DNA from: an uncultured Agathobaculum sp.
GTDB lineage: Bacteria; Bacillota; Clostridia; Oscillospirales; Butyricicoccaceae
Direction of reading: 5' to 3'
DNA: 64,000 bases
NCBI GenBank assembly: GCA_944384725.1
Contig: CALWUJ010000002.1
Coordinates: 62,001-126,000, forward strand
Shown: piece after piece, positions 1 through 8,105 of the stretch
Layout: every line of letters begins with the position of its first letter
How positions within the stretch are numbered: position 1 is the first letter of the stretch
Notes under the pieces: generated by a model
Told to the model about the DNA's origin: nothing
Databases searched by the model: none
What the model saw: only the letters and a program-made list of their open reading frames with translations
Translations under genes and position numbers: made by a program

Positions 1-2
1 TG

Positions 3-1820
3 TTGCGGCTCGGCGGCCGCGCTGCAAGTGCAGTGCTGCCGTTCTGGCTGCTCGATCTGACCCTGCGTGCCTCGACTGGATGCGCGGCGTGGTATCCGCT
101 GTATGCGGCGGCGCCCAACCTGTTTTCACTCGGCTTTGGGGCGGTGTTTGTGGCGCTTTGTCTGCTGCCGCGGCGGTCGGTGGGGCGCGTGCTGTACGGG
201 CTGATTTACGCTGTTTGGGCGGTGTATGCGGTGGTGCAATATAGCATCTGGCGCATCTTTGACCGGTTTTTGTTTTTATCGGACTTCCTGCTCGCGGGTG
301 AGGGACTTGGTTTTGCGGGCTATATTCGGCAGCTGATCGACGTACGTTTTGTGCTGGTGGTCATGCTGCTGGTGCTGTGGGGCGTGCTGGGTGTGTGGCG
401 GCTGCCCGAGGATCTGCCGCGGCGGCGTGTTTGCCCTGCGCTGGTGATGTTCTTCGCGCTGACGCAGTTTATCGCGCCGCGGTTATACGCGCCTGTACCT
501 GAAACGCTCGACTGGGACGCGTGGCAGTCAAGCGGATATGAATATGAGCGGTTTTCCTCGTCGGAATATGATCTTGCGCTCACTGGACCGTATCAATTTG
601 TCGTGCGGGACGCATATCTGTCCGTCCTGCCGGATGCGGACGCAGCGGAAAAACGCGCGCAGATCGACGCATTTTTTGCGGAGCGTCCCGCGCATCAGAA
701 CAACGAAATGACCGGACTGCTCGCAGGCAAAAACCTGATTTTGGTGCAGCTGGAGAGTGTGGACGATTTTGTGCTGAACGACCAAACCACGCCAACGTTG
801 GCGCGATTGCAGCGCGAGGGCATCAATTTTGCCGAGTTTTACACGCCGCAGTACTCCAATGGCTATACCTTTAACACCGAGTTTGCTGCGCAGACCGGCA
901 TTTATCCCTATGCCAACGGCAATGTCGCGTATTCGCTCAGCCGCAGCGCGCTCCCGTATGCAATTGGCAATCTGCTGGCGGGCGAGGGCTACACGACGGG
1001 CTCATTCCACAAAAGCGAAGCTAAGTTCTACAATCGCGGCGCCATGCATCAGGCATTCGGCTATGCGCAGTACCATTCCGCGCTGGATTACGCGGAGGAT
1101 GAACTGCAAGCGGGCGACGATAGATTTCTGGTCGATTGCGATGAATTGTATGAACGGATGGTGGAAACAGAGCCGTTTGCGGATTTCCTTATCACATACA
1201 GCGGACATCTCGGCTATGATGAAATCGACGCGCTGACGACCTATGCGCTCGAGCAGGTCCCGGAATATAAAGACGACAGTCGTCCGTATGAGATTGGTGG
1301 CCTGTTTGCCAAGGCGCGGTTGACCGATGAGATGTTTGCGCACTTACTGGCGCGGCTGGAAGCAGACGGCCTGCTGGAAAATACGGTCATTTGCGTGTAT
1401 GACGATCACTACGCCTATGGCTTGACCGACCGCGCGGTGCTGGAGGAATATTCCGAAGCCGCAGGTGGCCGTCTGCTCGAACGCACGCCGTGCTTTGTCT
1501 GGTATGAAGGCTGCACGCCGCAGACCGTGACCAAGACGCTGCAAACGGTTGACCTGCTGCCGACGCTTGCCAATCTGTTCGGTTTGCCTGTTCCCGACAC
1601 GATGGGGCGGGATGCATTTGACCCGGATTACAAGGGCTATGCCATTTTTCCGGATGGCGGATGGCTGACCGACACAGCTTATGCGAAGAATGGGCAAATC
1701 GTCTGGAACAATGGCATGACGGACGAAGAGGTTGCGGAAATGAACGCCTATGCCCGCCGTTTCCAGCAGGTGAACGATGCGATACTGGACACGGATTACT
1801 ATGCGGAGATAGCAGAATAA
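3..1820 (+). CDS. LTA synthase-family membrane sulfatase-fold enzyme (5' end at window edge)
   Basis: Likely lipoteichoic acid synthase-type glycerophosphotransferase, which moves glycerol phosphate from phosphatidylglycerol onto a growing polymer on the outer face of the membrane. The first ~160 residues form about five hydrophobic segments. An extracellular sulfatase-fold domain follows. Expected active-site elements are visible: LVQLES with Glu251, GYTFNTEF with candidate nucleophile Thr289, FHKSEAKFYNR, and VYDDHY with Asp468-His469, which match Glu255, Thr300 and Asp475-His476 of S. aureus LtaS. The first codon used is a TTG at the window edge, so the true start may lie upstream. It ends at a terminator shared with convergent ndk. 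A paralogue with another polymer substrate is possible. Confidence 0.85.
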   Translation: MRLGGRAASAVLPFWLLDLTLRASTGCAAWYPLYAAAPNLFSLGFGAVFVALCLLPRRSVGRVLYGLIYAVWAVYAVVQYSIWRIFDRFLFLSDFLLAGEGLGFAGYIRQLIDVRFVLVVMLLVLWGVLGVWRLPEDLPRRRVCPALVMFFALTQFIAPRLYAPVPETLDWDAWQSSGYEYERFSSSEYDLALTGPYQFVVRDAYLSVLPDADAAEKRAQIDAFFAERPAHQNNEMTGLLAGKNLILVQLESVDDFVLNDQTTPTLARLQREGINFAEFYTPQYSNGYTFNTEFAAQTGIYPYANGNVAYSLSRSALPYAIGNLLAGEGYTTGSFHKSEAKFYNRGAMHQAFGYAQYHSALDYAEDELQAGDDRFLVDCDELYERMVETEPFADFLITYSGHLGYDEIDALTTYALEQVPEYKDDSRPYEIGGLFAKARLTDEMFAHLLARLEADGLLENTVICVYDDHYAYGLTDRAVLEEYSEAAGGRLLERTPCFVWYEGCTPQTVTKTLQTVDLLPTLANLFGLPVPDTMGRDAFDPDYKGYAIFPDGGWLTDTAYAKNGQIVWNNGMTDEEVAEMNAYARRFQQVNDAILDTDYYAEIAE

Positions 1821-1822
1821 AG

Positions 1823-1856
1823 AAAAAGGACGTTTCCGAGAGGAAACGCCCTTTTT
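1823..1856. terminator. Bidirectional intrinsic terminator between the LTA synthase gene and ndk
   Basis: Stem GGaCGTTTCC / GGAAACGcCC with a GAGA loop is flanked by an A-run on the left and a T-run on the right, so it can terminate both convergent transcripts. Confidence 0.85.
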
Positions 1857-1869
1857 GCATGCAGGGGGA

Positions 1870-2274
1870 TCAGATTTCACCGAAAAAGCGGCGGATCTCG
1901 ATTTCCGCGTTCTCGGGGGAGTCCGAGCCGTGGATCACGTTATAGGTGGTCGAGCAGGCAAAGTCGCCGCGGATAGTGCCCGGCATTGCGTTCTCGTTCT
2001 TGGTCGGGCCCATCAGCGTACGCATACCCTGAATGACGTTTTCACCTTCAACGACCATTGCCAGCACCGGACCGCTCGTCATATAGTCCACCGTAGGCGG
2101 GAAAAACGGCTGGTCAACGATGTGTGCGTAATGTTCGCGCAGGATGGACTCGTCCAGCTGCATGGTTTTCATATGCGCGATGCGATAGCCCTTGCGCTCA
2201 ATGCGTGCGAGAATTTCACCCGTGATGCCGCGCTGTAATGCGTCCGGCTTCAGCATGATATAGGTTCTTTCCAT
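1870..2274 (-). CDS. ndk: Nucleoside diphosphate kinase
   Basis: Transfers the gamma phosphate from ATP to nucleoside diphosphates through a phosphohistidine. It opens MERTYIMLKPDALQRG and carries the NxIHGSDS active-site signature with the catalytic His at residue 115. At 134 aa it is full length for the family. I chose the ATG at 2274 because an in-frame ATG 18 nt upstream has no ribosome binding site, while GCAGG precedes the chosen one. It lies downstream of the MATE gene on the same strand, with a TATACT -10-like box between them (2309-2314). Confidence 0.95.
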   Translation of the reverse strand: MERTYIMLKPDALQRGITGEILARIERKGYRIAHMKTMQLDESILREHYAHIVDQPFFPPTVDYMTSGPVLAMVVEGENVIQGMRTLMGPTKNENAMPGTIRGDFACSTTYNVIHGSDSPENAEIEIRRFFGEI

Positions 2275-2322
2275 AAAACGCCTGCTTTCCATTGATATTG
2301 TTGCATTCAGTATATCATATTT

Positions 2323-3705
2323 TCATGGCATATGCGCAGGGTTTTTATTTTGGGCCAGAATGCGCAGCACAGGAACGGTTACGAAAATGGACAGGATGAA
2401 CGCGCACAGGTCGCTGAGCGGCTGGCACAACTCCACGCCGAGCAGTGCAAAAAACATCGGCAGGATGATCGCCAGCGGGATAAAGAACAACCCCTGCCGC
2501 GCGGCCGCAACCAAGCTGGCGCGCATGGTCAGTGCGATGTTTTGCAGCAGCATGTTGCACATGGTCACCCAGCCGATGAGCGGGAAGGACAAGCATTGCA
2601 GCCGCAGCGTCAGTGTGCCGATTCGGATGACTTCGGGATCATCCGCACGGAAAATGGCAATGATCTGGGGCGCGAAAATCCAGCCCAGCACAGCCAGCGC
2701 AAGCAGTACCAGAAACGACGATTTAACGCAGAACCAGAAGCCATGCCGCACGCGGTCGTACTTGCGCGCGCCGTAATTATAGCCGCAGACCGGCTGGAAG
2801 CCCTGTCCGAAGCCGATCATGGCTGACCCGGCAAACTGGGAGACGCGGGAGACAATGCTCATGGCTGCGATGGCGGCATCGCCGTAAGGGCGCGCGGCGG
2901 TGTTGAGGAAGGTCACAGCAACGGACGCCAAGCCCTGCCGGCACAGACTGGGCAGGCCACCGCCTGCGAGCGCGGAAAAGCGTTTGGCACTGGGGGAGAA
3001 CTGCCGCAGGCGAATCTGCACGCCGCCGGACAGTCGAATGCCGAGTAAAAGCAGCAGAAAACTCACGAGCTGGCTGAGAATGGTTGCGTAGGCCGCGCCG
3101 CTGATGCCAAGATCAAGAACAAAGATGAACAGGGGGTCAAGCGCGATGTTGAGCACACCGCCGGACACCAGTCCGACCATGGCATACGTGGCGTTGCCCT
3201 GCTGGCGCAGCTGGTTGTTGAGCACAAGCGCAGCCATCATGTAGGGCGCGCCAACGAGAATGATCTGCATATAGTCGAGCGCATAAGGATAGATGGTTTC
3301 AGTAGCGCCCAGCAGGTGGCACAGCGGACTGCGCAGCAGCAACCCGAAAACAAGAATCAAAATGCCCGTGATGAGTGCGGAAAAGAAGCCGGTTGCAGCC
3401 ATGCGCTCGGCTTCCTCATGGTGCTGCGCGCCGAGCTGGCGCGAAATATAGCTGCCCGAGCCTTGCCCGAAGAAAAAACCGATCGACTGGATGAGTGCCA
3501 TCAGCGGGAACACAACGCCGACTGCGCCGGTCGCACTCGTGCCCAGCTTGCCGACGAAAAAAGTGTCGGCCATGTTATAGATCGAGGTGATGAGCATGCT
3601 GATGATGGTCGGTACGGCCATTTTGCAGATGAGCGGTTCGAGCGGCGCTTCGGTCATTTGATGAAAGCGGCGCTCCTGCGCGTCACTGGTCGGATGTTCG
3701 GTCAT
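2323..3705 (-). CDS. MATE family multidrug efflux transporter
   Basis: A 460-residue polytopic membrane protein with about 12 hydrophobic segments and typical MATE N-terminal text (PLICKMAVPTIISMLITSIYNMADTFFVG), plus the repeated-half pattern FQPVCGYNYGARKYDRV near residue 310. It probably exports cationic drugs or metabolites using Na+ or H+. GGAGG lies 8 nt before the ATG at 3705, which favours this start over an upstream ATG at 3762. The start overlaps the end of the TetR gene by 23 nt, so the two are translationally coupled and the pump is the likely target of that repressor. Confidence 0.92.
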   Translation of the reverse strand: MTEHPTSDAQERRFHQMTEAPLEPLICKMAVPTIISMLITSIYNMADTFFVGKLGTSATGAVGVVFPLMALIQSIGFFFGQGSGSYISRQLGAQHHEEAERMAATGFFSALITGILILVFGLLLRSPLCHLLGATETIYPYALDYMQIILVGAPYMMAALVLNNQLRQQGNATYAMVGLVSGGVLNIALDPLFIFVLDLGISGAAYATILSQLVSFLLLLLGIRLSGGVQIRLRQFSPSAKRFSALAGGGLPSLCRQGLASVAVTFLNTAARPYGDAAIAAMSIVSRVSQFAGSAMIGFGQGFQPVCGYNYGARKYDRVRHGFWFCVKSSFLVLLALAVLGWIFAPQIIAIFRADDPEVIRIGTLTLRLQCLSFPLIGWVTMCNMLLQNIALTMRASLVAAARQGLFFIPLAIILPMFFALLGVELCQPLSDLCAFILSIFVTVPVLRILAQNKNPAHMP

Positions 3706-4279
3706 GATATTTCGCCTCCGTTCGTACAATCTGCTCGCAAAGCCATTCGGTTGCCTGTTCATAGCTTTCCGCCGATGGCATCAACGGAGAGCAGAAAAAG
3801 CCGGCGGTCTCCATGGAAACATAGCCGTGCAGCGTGCTGCGAATCAGACGCGACAGATGCAGCGTTTGCTCGATCGGCAGATTGAGCGGCTGAAGCATGC
3901 GCACGAACAGATCCATAAACGACTTTTTTCGCGCGACCAGACCGGGATCGGAAAACCGCGGCAGCAGCATCATGGCGCGGTACAGCTGCGGTTGCTCCTG
4001 TGCGAAAATGCGGTAGGCCGCAGCCACCGCACGCAGCGCGTCCGGTACTGACCGACCGTCCATCGCCTGTTCGAGCGTATCCATCAGACGGTCGAGCGCG
4101 CGTTCCGCCAGACGTACATTCAGTTCGGGCAAGCCTTGTAAATGATTGTACAGAGAAGCGGGTTTGACGTTCAAAGCGTCCGCCAATTCACGCAGCGTCA
4201 GGTTTTCCATGCCCTTTTCTTCGGCCAGCGCCGCCGCCGCGTCGACAATGGTGTCGCGGCTCAGTCCTTTTCTCGCCAT
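3683..4279 (-). CDS. TetR/AcrR family transcriptional repressor
   Basis: A 198-residue regulator. Residues ~8-53 form the TetR helix-turn-helix (TIVDAAAALAEEKG, LTLRELADALNVKPASLYNHL), followed by an all-helical ligand domain of the WHG-like type. GGAGG sits 7 nt before its ATG. It is first in an operon with the MATE pump. Its promoter carries two near-identical 19-bp palindromes, one inside the -35/-10 spacer and one before the Shine-Dalgarno site, which argues for autorepression relieved by a pump substrate. The ligand is unknown. Confidence 0.92.
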   Translation of the reverse strand: MARKGLSRDTIVDAAAALAEEKGMENLTLRELADALNVKPASLYNHLQGLPELNVRLAERALDRLMDTLEQAMDGRSVPDALRAVAAAYRIFAQEQPQLYRAMMLLPRFSDPGLVARKKSFMDLFVRMLQPLNLPIEQTLHLSRLIRSTLHGYVSMETAGFFCSPLMPSAESYEQATEWLCEQIVRTEAKYHDRTSDQ

Positions 4280-4291
4280 TGGATAGCCTCC

Positions 4292-4310
4292 AAACTAACA
4301 GAATTAGTTT
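4292..4310. promoter_or_regulatory. TetR operator, proximal copy
   Basis: Palindrome AAACTAACAGAATTAGTTT lies just upstream of the tetR ribosome binding site. Its half-sites match the distal copy, with a 35-bp centre-to-centre distance. Confidence 0.75.
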
Positions 4311-4321
4311 TCTTTATTTTC

Positions 4322-4350
4322 AGCATAAACTAACGGCGTTAGTTTGTCAA
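4322..4350 (-). promoter_or_regulatory. Promoter of the tetR-MATE operon
   Basis: On the minus strand TTGACA (4350-4345) is separated by exactly 17 nt from TATGCT (4327-4322). The spacer is almost entirely occupied by the distal operator palindrome. Confidence 0.8.
4327..4345. promoter_or_regulatory. TetR operator, distal copy in the promoter spacer
   Basis: Palindrome AAACTAACGGCGTTAGTTT fills the 17-nt spacer between the -35 and -10 of the tetR promoter, so a bound dimer would block RNA polymerase. Confidence 0.8.
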
Positions 4351-4381
4351 GCGGGATGCGCGTGAAGCGGATATAAATGGG

Positions 4382-4410
4382 TTGACATATATCGGTTATC
4401 TATATATAAT
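4382..4410 (+). promoter_or_regulatory. Consensus promoter of the padR operon
   Basis: TTGACA (4382-4387), 17-nt spacer, TATAAT (4405-4410): a perfect sigma-A match. Confidence 0.9.
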
Positions 4411-4432
4411 CAATATATCGAACACCGATATA
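4388..4432. promoter_or_regulatory. Probable PadR operator region
   Basis: Inverted arms TATATCGGT (4388-4396) and ACCGATATA (4424-4432) bracket the -10 and start site, with an additional ATATATCG half-site at 4413-4420. Position and AT-rich half-sites suit autoregulation by the PadR protein encoded 14 nt further on. Confidence 0.6.
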
Positions 4433-4446
4433 AGGAGGGATAGAAC

Positions 4447-4794
4447 ATGGCAATTGACAAAAGCTTGCTCGCAGGCAGTACGGCGCTGCTGGTGCTGCGT
4501 TTACTGGAGGAGGGCGACCTGTACGGCTATCAGATGATCGAGCGGCTGCGTGAGCGGTCGGACGACACCTTTTCGCTCAAAGCGGGCACGCTCTATCCGC
4601 TGCTGCACACGCTGGAAACGCAGGGGCTGGTGCAGAGCTATGAGCGTGCGGCGGACAGCGCGCGTATGCGCAAGTATTACCACCTGACCGACGCAGGGCG
4701 CACACGGCTCGCGGAAAAGACCGAAGAGTGGCGGCAGTTTTCCGGCGCGGTTGAGCGTGTGCTGAAGGGGGGAGAAAGCCATGCGTTTGCCTGA
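4447..4794 (+). CDS. PadR family transcriptional regulator
   Basis: A 115-residue winged-helix repressor with the family hallmarks LLAGSTALLVLRLLEEGDLYGYQM at the N-terminus and LKAGTLYPLLHTLETQGLV in the recognition helix and wing. AAGGAGGG precedes the ATG by 7-8 nt. Its last 14 nt overlap the start of the membrane protein gene, the usual arrangement of a PadR repressor with a HAAS-domain partner. It probably represses its own operon through the inverted half-sites over the promoter. The inducing signal is unknown. Confidence 0.93.
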   Translation: MAIDKSLLAGSTALLVLRLLEEGDLYGYQMIERLRERSDDTFSLKAGTLYPLLHTLETQGLVQSYERAADSARMRKYYHLTDAGRTRLAEKTEEWRQFSGAVERVLKGGESHAFA

Positions 4795-6208
4795 ATCTGT
4801 GCGGCGGTATCTGCTGCATTTGCTCGAGCGCGATGCAGCCGAGCGGGCGCTGGATACAGCTGAACTGCAAGCATTGGCGGCAGCAGAGGAAAGAAGCGTA
4901 AAGCCGCTGCCCGAACTGCTGCGGGGCTGGGTGAGCAGCGCGACCGCCCAGATGCGCTGGAAACGGGCGCGCCCAGTGGCGGCAAAGGAGCTGGCCGACC
5001 ACCTTTCCGACCAGTATGAAGCCTTTCTGGATGAGGGCATGGAGGAAGAAGCCGCCGCGCAAGCGACCGCGCGAGAGATGGGCGACGCGGTCGAGACCGG
5101 TACGCAACTCGACCGTGCGTGGCGGCCGCGCCCGGACTGGGTGATGCTGGGCATCGTGCTGGTGGTCGCAGCGATGGGGCTTACGCTGCAATATTTGCTG
5201 CGGCCGCACAATGATTTGGAATGGTACATGTTTTTCGCAAAATATGTGGCGGGCGCTGTGTGCCTGCTGGCCGCATATTTTGTGGACTACACCATCCTCG
5301 GGCGGCATTGCTGGCTGCTGTACGGCGCGTGGGTCGTCGTTGGGCTGCTGCTGACCCAAGGCCCAATCTCGATGGGTAAGCTATATCATCTGTCTTGCTG
5401 GGTGTGGTTCTTCCCGGTGTTGTTTGCGGGCATCCTATTCCGGCAGCGCGGCAAGGGGACGTGCGGCATCGGCATCTGTCTGTTGTCGCTGCCCGCCATG
5501 TGGGTGTTGGCTATGGCAGCGCCCTCGATGGCAGCGATCACCGTGTTGACACTGGTCAGCTGCGGCATGCTGGCTGCGGCGGTGTGGCGCGGTGGGTTCG
5601 GACGGCGTAGCATGGGCAAGTTGACGCTGGCAGTATCACCGCTGCTGCTCATGGTACTTTATTTCCTGTTTCAGATTTATGCGTATGAGCATATACAGGA
5701 AAGGTTAGCGGCTGCGTTGCATCCGCAGCGTGATGCATTGGCGGAAGGCTGGCTAGGTGCGATTATTCAATATGTCATGTTCGGCATCCGGTATCCGAAC
5801 TGTGAAAAGGGCGGCTATGAGGCATTCATACGGTATGAAGGCGCTACCGATCTGCTCTTTGTTTCCGCGAAGTATTGCTGGGACTGGGTGGTGGTGCTGC
5901 TGATTCTGGCGGCGGCGGTATTGCTGCTCGTCTGGGGCTTCCGCATTGCGCGGCGGCAGACCGGTCTGCTCGCCCGCAGCGTATGCATGGGTGTGATGGT
6001 GACGTTCGCGCTGCAAACCCTCATGTATGTGCTGCAAAACTGCGGCATCATCCTGATTGCGGCCTATGGCCTGCCGCTGCTGTCCTACGGCAACCTGTAC
6101 CTGTGCCAGACCATGCTGCTGCTCGGACTGCTGTTGTCCGCGCAGCGGTCGGGACAACTGGAGAGCGGCCTTGTGCCATGGAATGCGCGTTCTGTTCTGC
6201 GGCGGTAA
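4781..6208 (+). CDS. HAAS-like domain fused to a SEDS (FtsW/RodA/SpoVE-like) membrane protein
   Basis: 475 residues. Residues 1-~110 are soluble and resemble the HAAS/permease-prefix domain found next to PadR regulators (AKELADHLSDQYEAFLDEGMEEEAAAQA). Roughly ten transmembrane segments follow. The C-terminal half matches SEDS glycosyltransferase architecture: a long loop with LAEGWLGAIIQY and GATDLLFVSAKYCWDW, where Asp357 aligns with the catalytic Asp of RodA/FtsW, and a last helix pair LIAAYGLPLLSYGNLYL resembling the conserved P-x-x-SYGGSSLL element. It is translationally coupled to padR. It could be a regulated peptidoglycan polymerase variant or a non-enzymatic relative. The SEDS call rests on motif reading only. 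Confidence 0.7.
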   Translation: MRLPESVRRYLLHLLERDAAERALDTAELQALAAAEERSVKPLPELLRGWVSSATAQMRWKRARPVAAKELADHLSDQYEAFLDEGMEEEAAAQATAREMGDAVETGTQLDRAWRPRPDWVMLGIVLVVAAMGLTLQYLLRPHNDLEWYMFFAKYVAGAVCLLAAYFVDYTILGRHCWLLYGAWVVVGLLLTQGPISMGKLYHLSCWVWFFPVLFAGILFRQRGKGTCGIGICLLSLPAMWVLAMAAPSMAAITVLTLVSCGMLAAAVWRGGFGRRSMGKLTLAVSPLLLMVLYFLFQIYAYEHIQERLAAALHPQRDALAEGWLGAIIQYVMFGIRYPNCEKGGYEAFIRYEGATDLLFVSAKYCWDWVVVLLILAAAVLLLVWGFRIARRQTGLLARSVCMGVMVTFALQTLMYVLQNCGIILIAAYGLPLLSYGNLYLCQTMLLLGLLLSAQRSGQLESGLVPWNARSVLRR

Positions 6209-6222
6209 CCTGTGCTATACTG

Positions 6223-6249
6223 AAAGACAGTCCTTCGGGGCTGTCTTTT
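6223..6249 (+). terminator. Intrinsic terminator of the padR operon
   Basis: AAAGACAGTCC / GGGCTGTCTTT stem with a TTCG loop, ending in a T-rich tract 15 nt after the stop codon. Confidence 0.85.
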
Positions 6250-6277
6250 GTTCTTGCAAAAAAAATATCCCTCCCGC

Positions 6278-6330
6278 TGTCAGCAAACGCCCCTCTCATT
6301 CGTATTGTAGGTGAAGCGACGTTGCTGACA
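6278..6330 (+). promoter_or_regulatory. Possible ECF-type promoter with inverted repeat upstream of the sigma gene
   Basis: TGTCAGC (6278-6284), 16 nt, CGTATT (6301-6306) has the spacing and CGT-type -10 expected of an ECF promoter, which would make the sigma factor autoregulated. The -35 is not a classic AAC box. Arms TGTCAGCAA (6278-6286) and TTGCTGACA (6322-6330) form an exact 9-bp inverted repeat around it. Tentative. Confidence 0.35.
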
Positions 6331-6364
6331 CGGCCGGACGGCCGCCAAAGGAGTTGATGAAACC

Positions 6365-6859
6365 ATGATACAACTGGACAGGGCCGAGGCCGAACGGTTG
6401 GTGAACACCTATTCCGACCTGATTCTGCGGCTTTCGTACACCTATCTGAAAAATACACAGGATGCGGAGGACATCTGCCAGACCGTGTTCCTGAAACTGC
6501 TGACCAGCGGGCAAGTCTTTGACAATCCGGCGCACGAAAAAGCTTGGATCATCCGCGCGACTGCGAATGCCTGCAAGGACACGATGCGAAGTGCGTTTCG
6601 ACGGCGCACGGTAGCGCTGGAGGTGGTGGCGGAAACGCCCGCCCCCACAGCACCTGAAAACGACGTGCTGGAAGCGGTGATGGCGCTGCCGGAAAACTAC
6701 CGAGAAGCGGTTTACCTGTATTACTACGAAGGCTACTCCGTCCGCGAGATTGCGAGCCTGCTGGGCCGCAGTGAATCCGCGGTAAACGCGCACCTGAGCC
6801 GGGGACGGCAAAAGCTGCGCATGACTTTGGGAGGGAATGAATATGAACAGAGCGTATAA
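6365..6859 (+). CDS. ECF (sigma-70 family) RNA polymerase sigma factor
   Basis: 164 residues with sigma region 2 near residues 10-80 (YSDLILRLSYTYLKNTQDAEDICQTVF) and region 4 near 105-155 (LPENYREAVYLYYYEGYSVREIASLLGRSESAV). AAAGGAGTTGATGAAACC precedes the ATG. The next gene, an anti-sigma-like DUF4179 protein, overlaps its 3' end, so the two form a sigma/anti-sigma module that probably responds to an envelope signal. Confidence 0.93.
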   Translation: MIQLDRAEAERLVNTYSDLILRLSYTYLKNTQDAEDICQTVFLKLLTSGQVFDNPAHEKAWIIRATANACKDTMRSAFRRRTVALEVVAETPAPTAPENDVLEAVMALPENYREAVYLYYYEGYSVREIASLLGRSESAVNAHLSRGRQKLRMTLGGNEYEQSV

Positions 6860-7940
6860 TGATAACAGAGAGTATACTGATGCGATGGACGGTCTTCGCT
6901 TCTCGGACGAGGCTAAGGCGCGTATGGTGCAGAACCTGTTGGATGCAGCAAGCGAGAGTGCGCCGCAGCAGGAAAAACCGCACGGACGGAAGTCGCGTCT
7001 GCCGCGTGTGGCAGCGGTTGGTGTAGCCGCAGCACTGGTGCTGGGCATCGGCGCAGGTGCATCGGGTGTGTTCAAGAGTGCAGGCGAAGCATTCTCCGGT
7101 GTGTTCGGCCCGACGGCGGACACCGAGATCATCGATCAGATTGGCCGTCCGGTCGGCGCGAGCGATACAGATAACGGTGTCACCATCACGGCAGATGCTA
7201 TCATTGGCGATAAGTATCACTATGCGATCACCTATTCGATTGTCAAAGAGGATGGCACACCGTTCGATATCGACCTGAGCAAAACCGTAGGTGACGGCGT
7301 TTTGCCGATGAACTTTGCCGAAGAGGATACTTCGCTGAGCGGGTATTTAGGCGGTACACACGGCGGCTCGTATTTTTACGACGCTGACCCGAACGATCCG
7401 TCCATTCAATATGTCGAAACGCGCGAGGTCAGTGACGGCGATGTACACGGACGCACGGTAAAGGCAAAGTTCAGCGATCTGTTTGTGTATGATGAGGATA
7501 TGAATCGCACAGTAATTGCTGAAGGTGACTGGTCGTTCAAGTTCAATCTGGATTTCGAGGATACCTCGATCAATCTGCCGACAGGTCAGACCATCGATCT
7601 GAACGGCATGACGGCAACCATCGACGAGATCACACTGTCTCCGCTGGCGCTGCGCGTGGATTACACGGTAGACAGCGAAGTGCAGTGGGACGAGAATGCA
7701 CAGTCCGGCAAGCAGAGCGAGCACGACAGCGCGCAGATGGAGAAGTATTTTGACGATCTGCAGATCGTGGTCAACAAGGCGGATGGCACCAGCCTGGACA
7801 TGTCCTATGCGGGTGGCAGCATCAAGCCGCAGGATGGCAAAACCATCTGCCAGAAGGGCGATATGTTCAGTGAGGTTATCCCGCTGGAGGATGTGGTTTC
7901 CCTGACGGTTGGCGGAGTGGAAATTCCGGTGCAGCAGTAA
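6843..7940 (+). CDS. DUF4179-type membrane protein, probable anti-sigma factor
   Basis: 365 residues. A short cytoplasmic N-terminus (~55 aa) would hold the sigma-binding part. One transmembrane helix (VAAVGVAAALVLGIGAGASG) follows, then a large extracytoplasmic domain of the DUF4179 type. GGGAGGG lies 7 nt before the ATG at 6843 but only 1 nt before an alternative ATG at 6837, so I take 6843. It overlaps the sigma gene by 17 nt. I infer that it holds the ECF factor inactive until an external signal is sensed; that signal cannot be read from sequence. Confidence 0.82.
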   Translation: MNRAYNDNREYTDAMDGLRFSDEAKARMVQNLLDAASESAPQQEKPHGRKSRLPRVAAVGVAAALVLGIGAGASGVFKSAGEAFSGVFGPTADTEIIDQIGRPVGASDTDNGVTITADAIIGDKYHYAITYSIVKEDGTPFDIDLSKTVGDGVLPMNFAEEDTSLSGYLGGTHGGSYFYDADPNDPSIQYVETREVSDGDVHGRTVKAKFSDLFVYDEDMNRTVIAEGDWSFKFNLDFEDTSINLPTGQTIDLNGMTATIDEITLSPLALRVDYTVDSEVQWDENAQSGKQSEHDSAQMEKYFDDLQIVVNKADGTSLDMSYAGGSIKPQDGKTICQKGDMFSEVIPLEDVVSLTVGGVEIPVQQ

Positions 7941-7951
7941 AACACAACAAA

Positions 7952-7985
7952 CAGCGGCACCCCGGAAGGGGTGCCGCTATTTTTT
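7952..7985 (+). terminator. Intrinsic terminator of the sigma/anti-sigma operon
   Basis: AGCGGCACCCC / GGGGTGCCGCT stem with a GGAA loop, followed by ATTTTTT. Confidence 0.9.
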
Positions 7986-7989
7986 GTTA

Positions 7990-8006
7990 CTGGACACTGT
8001 GTCCAG
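7990..8006. promoter_or_regulatory. Operator-like palindrome upstream of the acyltransferase gene
   Basis: CTGGACACTGTGTCCAG is an exact 8-bp inverted repeat with a single central base. It ends 26 bp upstream of the -35 box. No regulator gene is adjacent, so the binding protein is unknown. Confidence 0.55.
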
Positions 8007-8032
8007 AAATGGTAAAAACCGACTGGATTCGA

Positions 8033-8061
8033 TTTACAAAATGGCTGGGCGGTGCTACAAT
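8033..8061 (+). promoter_or_regulatory. Promoter of the acyltransferase gene
   Basis: TTTACA (8033-8038), 17-nt spacer, TACAAT (8056-8061). Confidence 0.8.
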
Positions 8062-8105
8062 CAAGACAGGAGAACCACTACATGCTGACCTCGGAGGGGA
8101 TAGGA

